Below, one piece after another: positions 60,647-64,000 of a stretch of 64,000 bases of DNA (position 1 is the first letter of the stretch; every line of letters begins with the position of its first letter). The DNA is taken from contig NZ_LSGP01000025.1 of assembly GCF_001611555.1 (NCBI RefSeq), positions 326,710 to 390,709 on the forward strand. Direction: 5' to 3'. This stretch comes from Anaerosporomusa subterranea. GTDB taxonomy: Bacteria; Bacillota; Negativicutes; Sporomusales; Acetonemataceae. A program made the translations under genes and the position numbers. A model generated the notes under the pieces. The model saw only the letters and a program-made list of their open reading frames with translations, was not told the origin of the DNA and searched no databases.

Positions 60647-61996
60647 TTACAGTCCCAGGATACCAAAGAAGACGTAGCAGATAACCGCGCCAACTACGGA
60701 CATCGACAGACCCCAGATTAAGAGGTTGCGGAATAGCTTGGCTTTGTCTTCGTGGTCACCAGCGCAAGCGATACAAAGAGCGCCGAGAGTGGACAACGGC
60801 GAGGTGTCAACCAAGTGTGCACCGATGTTGATCGAGGAAATCAGAGCAACAGGGTTGCCGCCGCCGACTTCTTTGATCAAACCAGGAACCATCGGCAGGA
60901 ACATCGGCATAACAACGCCGGAGGAGCTGGAGTAAGCGGAAATGACACCAGTGATCAAAGCCAGCCAAGCGTTAACAGTGGTCGGATTCGAAACCGCACC
61001 AATCATTTTAACGAAGGCATTCAGGCCGCCGGCTTTGTCCATAACTTCGATGAGAACGGTAACGCCGCAAACCATCATGATAACGCCCCATGGCATTACT
61101 TTAATGGCTTTCTTAGAGTCGCCAGAGCCAGTCAGCATCATCACACCTGCGAGAATAAATGCTACCGTGCCAACGTTAGAGAGCAGGTTAAGCAGGGTCT
61201 TGGGGAATACGCCTTTGAACATAGGCAGACCTGGCAGAACGATAGCGAGAATCAATATACCTACCAAAGATAGGGTCAGCCATTGGTGTTTGTCAAACGG
61301 TTCGGGTTGCGGAGCGAGTTCGTCAATGTTCAACGTTTCGCCGCGTTGTTTCTTAATCCAGGCCCAGCCGCCAAGTAGGAAGAAGCCGCCAATATTGGCA
61401 ACACCTTGCGCTACAGTAGAATTGAAGTGAATTTTCCAGGCTAGACTGTTGAGCGAATCAGCAGCCATACCGAGTTGGGGAGCCATTTTGGCAATAATGC
61501 CGTTGGAGATAATACCGGTCGGAGCAAACGGAGAGAATGCAGCGCCGTTAGCAGCGCCGACAACGACCAGAGTCATCAGGAAGGCAGGCATACCGATGCG
61601 AGTGGCGATAGCCATGGCCACCGGAGCCATCAGAGCAGTACCGGCGATGTTGCCAGGTCCAATGGTGGTAACAAAAGTAGTCAATACAAAGACAACAAAC
61701 GGAACAATCGCGGTATTGCCTTTACAAACACGAATGGAATAAGCAGTTAGTTTTTCCATCGTACCATTGGTTTGAGCCATACCGAAAAAGAACGTAACGC
61801 CGACAAGGATCATGAACAGACCAACCGGGAAGTAGGTCAAAACTTTAGCGCCAGTAGCCCCACCCCATATGCCGCCAACGATGATACCAAAAGCGACCGC
61901 CAGGAAACCTACGTGCAAATCTTCATTAATACAACTGATGATAACGACGATGAGCAATGCGACAATAGACATAATTGCAGCCATTGACAATTCCAT
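60647..61996 (-). CDS. MatC/SLC13-like dicarboxylate carrier
   Basis: 449 residues, about 12 membrane helices. The N-terminus with ISCINEDLHVGFLAVAFGII and LFMILVGVTFFFGMAQTNGT and the TIGPGNIAGTALMAPVAMAI and AYSSSSGVVMPMFLPM motifs match the MatC N-terminal and DASS/ion-transporter superfamily. Malonate or related dicarboxylates are the likely substrates. GGAGGAAAC precedes the ATG. A damaged paralogue lies upstream at 62408-63469. Confidence 0.88.
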   Translation of the reverse strand: MELSMAAIMSIVALLIVVIISCINEDLHVGFLAVAFGIIVGGIWGGATGAKVLTYFPVGLFMILVGVTFFFGMAQTNGTMEKLTAYSIRVCKGNTAIVPFVVFVLTTFVTTIGPGNIAGTALMAPVAMAIATRIGMPAFLMTLVVVGAANGAAFSPFAPTGIISNGIIAKMAPQLGMAADSLNSLAWKIHFNSTVAQGVANIGGFFLLGGWAWIKKQRGETLNIDELAPQPEPFDKHQWLTLSLVGILILAIVLPGLPMFKGVFPKTLLNLLSNVGTVAFILAGVMMLTGSGDSKKAIKVMPWGVIMMVCGVTVLIEVMDKAGGLNAFVKMIGAVSNPTTVNAWLALITGVISAYSSSSGVVMPMFLPMVPGLIKEVGGGNPVALISSINIGAHLVDTSPLSTLGALCIACAGDHEDKAKLFRNLLIWGLSMSVVGAVICYVFFGILGL

Positions 61997-62172
61997 ACAA
62001 CCGTTTCCTCCTCAATTACACTTTTTTAAGTCACTTCGGGTATTGGGTAACTTTTTGTTTTGACCCAACAGATTCGGCAGTTAGCTGTCAATAAATAAAA
62101 AATGAGTAGATAATGATTGCTAGATAGTACCTGCCTGCATACGTTGGTACACATCACCCCTTTCACATTTAT

Positions 62173-62201
62173 ATTTTACACAATTATATTAATTATGTAA
62201 A
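62173..62201 (-). promoter_or_regulatory. Promoter of the MatC-type carrier gene
   Basis: Minus strand TTTACA (62201-62196), 17-nt spacer, TAAAAT (62178-62173); a leader of about 165 nt follows. Confidence 0.6.
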
Positions 62202-62346
62202 TATAGATTCTTCTGATAATTAATTTGATTTTAACCCTCTTTCTTGTTATATGAGGGATCAATTCGCTAAAGAGTGGCTCAATTCCTCTTTTTTTACTGT
62301 TTTTTCTGTTTGTTGCTACTTATTTGAAGAGTATGACTTTTTTGAA
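62202..62346. other. AT-rich spacer between the two carrier copies
   Basis: No gene is seen; T-rich tracts and no known motif. Confidence 0.3.
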
Positions 62347-62385
62347 GAAAAAGTCAGGGGGACAAATTTGCCCCCCTATTTGTTG
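62347..62385 (-). terminator. Terminator after the carrier pseudogene
   Basis: GGGGGG-CAAATTTGT-CCCCC followed by TGACTTTTTC on the minus strand. Confidence 0.65.
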
Positions 62386-62407
62386 CTTTTTCGCAGTAAT
62401 CTTCTGT

Positions 62408-63469
62408 TTAGGCTAGAAACCTAACAGACCAAAGAATACATAGCACAACGCTCGTAGGACTAGATAAGGCGCCGATCATTTTAACCATTGCGTTCAGACC
62501 ACCGGCCTGGTCCATAACATCGATCAATACAGACACGCCGCAAACCATCATGATAACGCCCCAAGGCATTACTTTAACAGCCGCTTTGCTGTCGCCGGAA
62601 CCAGTGAGCATCAACACGCAGGAAAGCACAAAAGCGATCGAGCCAACGTTTGACAGCATGTTCAGAACAACTTTCGGGAACATTCCCTTCATCCCTGGCA
62701 GACCAGGTAGAACAACGAGAAGAATCAATATCCCTACCATAGCGAGAGTCAGCCATTGATGCTTGTTGAACGGTTCAGGCTGTGGCGCGATTTCATCAAT
62801 ATCGAGGGTGGCGCCACGCTGTTTTTGAATCCAAGCCCAGCCACCAAGCAGGAAGAAACCGCCGATATTGATAAGCCCTTGAACCATAGTAGAGTTGAAA
62901 TGAATTTTTCACGCCAATCCGTTGAGTGAATCAGCGGCAATACCAAGCTGGGGAGCCATCTTGGCGATAATACCATTGGAAATAATACCAGTCGGAGCAA
63001 ACGGAGAGAACGCAGCACCATTGGCAGCGCCAACAACAATCAGAGTCATGAGAAAAGCCGGCATGCCAACACGGGTGGCAATCGCCATCGCTACAGGCGC
63101 CATCAAAGCGCAACCAGCAATGTTGCCAGGTCCAATCGTGGTGACAAATGTTGTCAATAGATACACGATCAACGGAATCAGGGCGGTGTTGCCTTTACAA
63201 ACACGAACAGAGTAAGCAGTCAGCTTCTCCATGGTGCCGTTAGTTTGAGCCATACCGAACAGGAACGTAACACCAATCAGAATCATGAACAAACTTAGCG
63301 GGAAGGAGGCCATTACTTTTGCCCCAGTCATTCCGCTGAAGGCCCCGCCTACGATGATAGCGAAACCAATACCCAAGAAGCCTACGTTAAGATCCTCGTT
63401 GACACAACTGATAATAACCACGATAGCTAGCGCTACCATTGAGGCTATTGCAGCAGTACTAATATCCAT
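62408..63469 (-). pseudogene. Second MatC-type carrier copy, inactivated by a nonsense codon and a 3' deletion
   Basis: The first 186 codons (ATG 63469 to 62912) align throughout with the intact paralogue at 60647-61996. At 62909-62911 a TGA stands where the paralogue has TGG (Trp, in SLAWKIHF), and the frame continues beyond it with KIHFNSTMVQGLINIGGF up to SSPTSV. There about 98 codons present in the paralogue are missing, and the remainder reads CYVFFGLLGF in a shifted frame. Two independent lesions make it a pseudogene. It was probably a tandem duplicate. Confidence 0.85.
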
Positions 63470-63692
63470 GAATTCTTCCCCCCTACATAATCTATAGTGC
63501 AGCTAATCTTCAATCCCTATAACTGACAGAGGAATCCGTCTGGAAAATTATTCATTTTTCACTGTGTATAGGCAGATATGCTAGCGCTAATAGTCTGTGT
63601 CTTTTTCTACAGTTTTATGAGAGTTAGTTCCAGGATTACCGGATTACCGGGGTACCGTAGTACCCCAGTAACATCAGAATTCCAAAGGGAGA

Positions 63693-63839
63693 TTAATCTT
63701 CGTCTTCTTCGCCTTCTGCAGGAGCAGGAAACGCTTTATGCAGTGCCGTAGTGGCAATCATAAAAACAAAGATAACCAGAAACATGGTAGGGAGTGCGAC
63801 TGCCATCATGGTTATCGCATTCATAGTAGCTTGTGACAT
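63693..63839 (-). CDS. Small membrane subunit, 48 residues, of a Na+-pumping decarboxylase
   Basis: ATG 63839 with GGAGGTG 8 nt upstream; 48 codons ending TAA. One N-terminal helix (MMAVALPTMFLVIFVFMIA) and an acidic tail PAEGEEDED. Size, single helix and position right after a beta-subunit gene (18 nt) match the small gamma/delta subunits of Na+-translocating decarboxylases (OadG/MmdD/GcdD group), which stabilise the membrane complex. Confidence 0.6.
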   Translation of the reverse strand: MSQATMNAITMMAVALPTMFLVIFVFMIATTALHKAFPAPAEGEEDED

Positions 63840-63857
63840 TTTCAGCACACCTCCAAA

Positions 63858-64000
63858 TTATTTCGATAATGCGGGAATTAGAGCCAGAACCAGACCGCCG
63901 GCAACAACTGATGCAACTTGGCCGGCTACGTTAACGCCGATGGCGTGCTGGATGATAAAGTTGGTTGGATCTTCTTTTAGAGCCATCTTAGCAATAACGC
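63858..64000 (-). CDS. Sodium ion-translocating decarboxylase beta subunit, C-terminal end (partial)
   Basis: 47 codons from the right edge to TAA at 63858: VIAKMALKEDPTNFIIQHAI followed by GVNVAGQVASVVAGG and a hydrophobic end. The DPTNFIIQHA and NVAGQ patterns are those of the terminal helices of OadB/MmdB/GcdB, the subunit that couples decarboxylation to Na+ export. The rest of the gene lies outside the window. Confidence 0.75.
   Translation of the reverse strand, partial: VIAKMALKEDPTNFIIQHAIGVNVAGQVASVVAGGLVLALIPALSK

Noticed and set aside
62909..62911. TGA in the carrier gene read as selenocysteine or Trp
   Set aside because: The intact paralogue has TGG at this position, no selenocysteine insertion hairpin is evident right after it, and the same gene also has a frame-breaking deletion.

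Overview
The window looks like a chromosome segment from a spore-forming, diderm Firmicute of the Negativicutes, most like the Sporomusaceae. Outer-membrane export parts (a TolC-type channel, two MacA/MacB-type sets) sit beside sporulation genes (spoIVFA-spoIVFB, a Spo0B-like gene next to obg) and a Firmicute-style rplU-prp-rpmA-obg block. Almost all genes lie on the minus strand. The plus-strand exceptions are a TSCPD protein, a diguanylate cyclase, an MFS carrier, a few small ORFs and the 48.5-49.7 kb membrane operon.

Layout. 0-3.5 kb: distal part of a hydrogenase-4 type membrane operon (hyfB, hyfC, partial hyfE). 3.6-5.8 kb: a sodium:solute symporter and a HutP-family regulator behind a leader that looks like a HutP-type attenuator. 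5.8-6.8 kb: terC under a yybP-ykoY (Mn2+) riboswitch. 6.9-10.5 kb: HD-GYP protein, PhoU, a secreted protein, a TSCPD protein and a nitroreductase. 10.8-11.4 kb: RNase P RNA with an enlarged P3 arm. 11.4-17.9 kb: MacB/MacA/TolC efflux set and an OmpR-type two-component system. 18.3-20.5 kb: modABC. 20.6-27.15 kb: accessory region bounded by copies of tRNA-Ala(GGC) sequence, holding a decayed phage lysis cassette, a GGDEF protein, a truncated VOC gene and an MFS carrier.

27.3-47.3 kb: core genes (cvfB, rsfS, LCP, yqeK, nadD, a second MacAB set, proA/proB, yhbY, obg, spo0B-like, rpmA, prp, rplU, rng, radical-SAM pair, spoIVFB/spoIVFA). 47.4-49.8 kb: a structured leader with a small ORF, then an XRE repressor divergent from two AtpI-like genes and an F0 c-subunit-like gene, with three palindromic operators. 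49.8-58 kb: rodA, minE, minD, mrdA, mreD, mreC, mreB, radC, maf: elongation, division-site selection and housekeeping. 58-64 kb: a family III CoA-transferase, a MatC-type carboxylate carrier, a decayed second copy of that carrier, and the beginning of a Na+-translocating decarboxylase locus, together suggesting dicarboxylate fermentation.

The most unusual items are the orphan AtpI-AtpI-c-like operon with its own repressor and operators (48.3-49.76 kb), the HutP-type antitermination leader (5.53-5.74 kb), a ribosome-binding site buried in a perfect 13-bp hairpin (27.58-27.61 kb), a new-looking structured leader at 47.4-47.63 kb, the 520-nt RNase P RNA, and the repeated tRNA-Ala attachment sites. 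All functional statements come from reading the sequence and from family knowledge; no database search was run.
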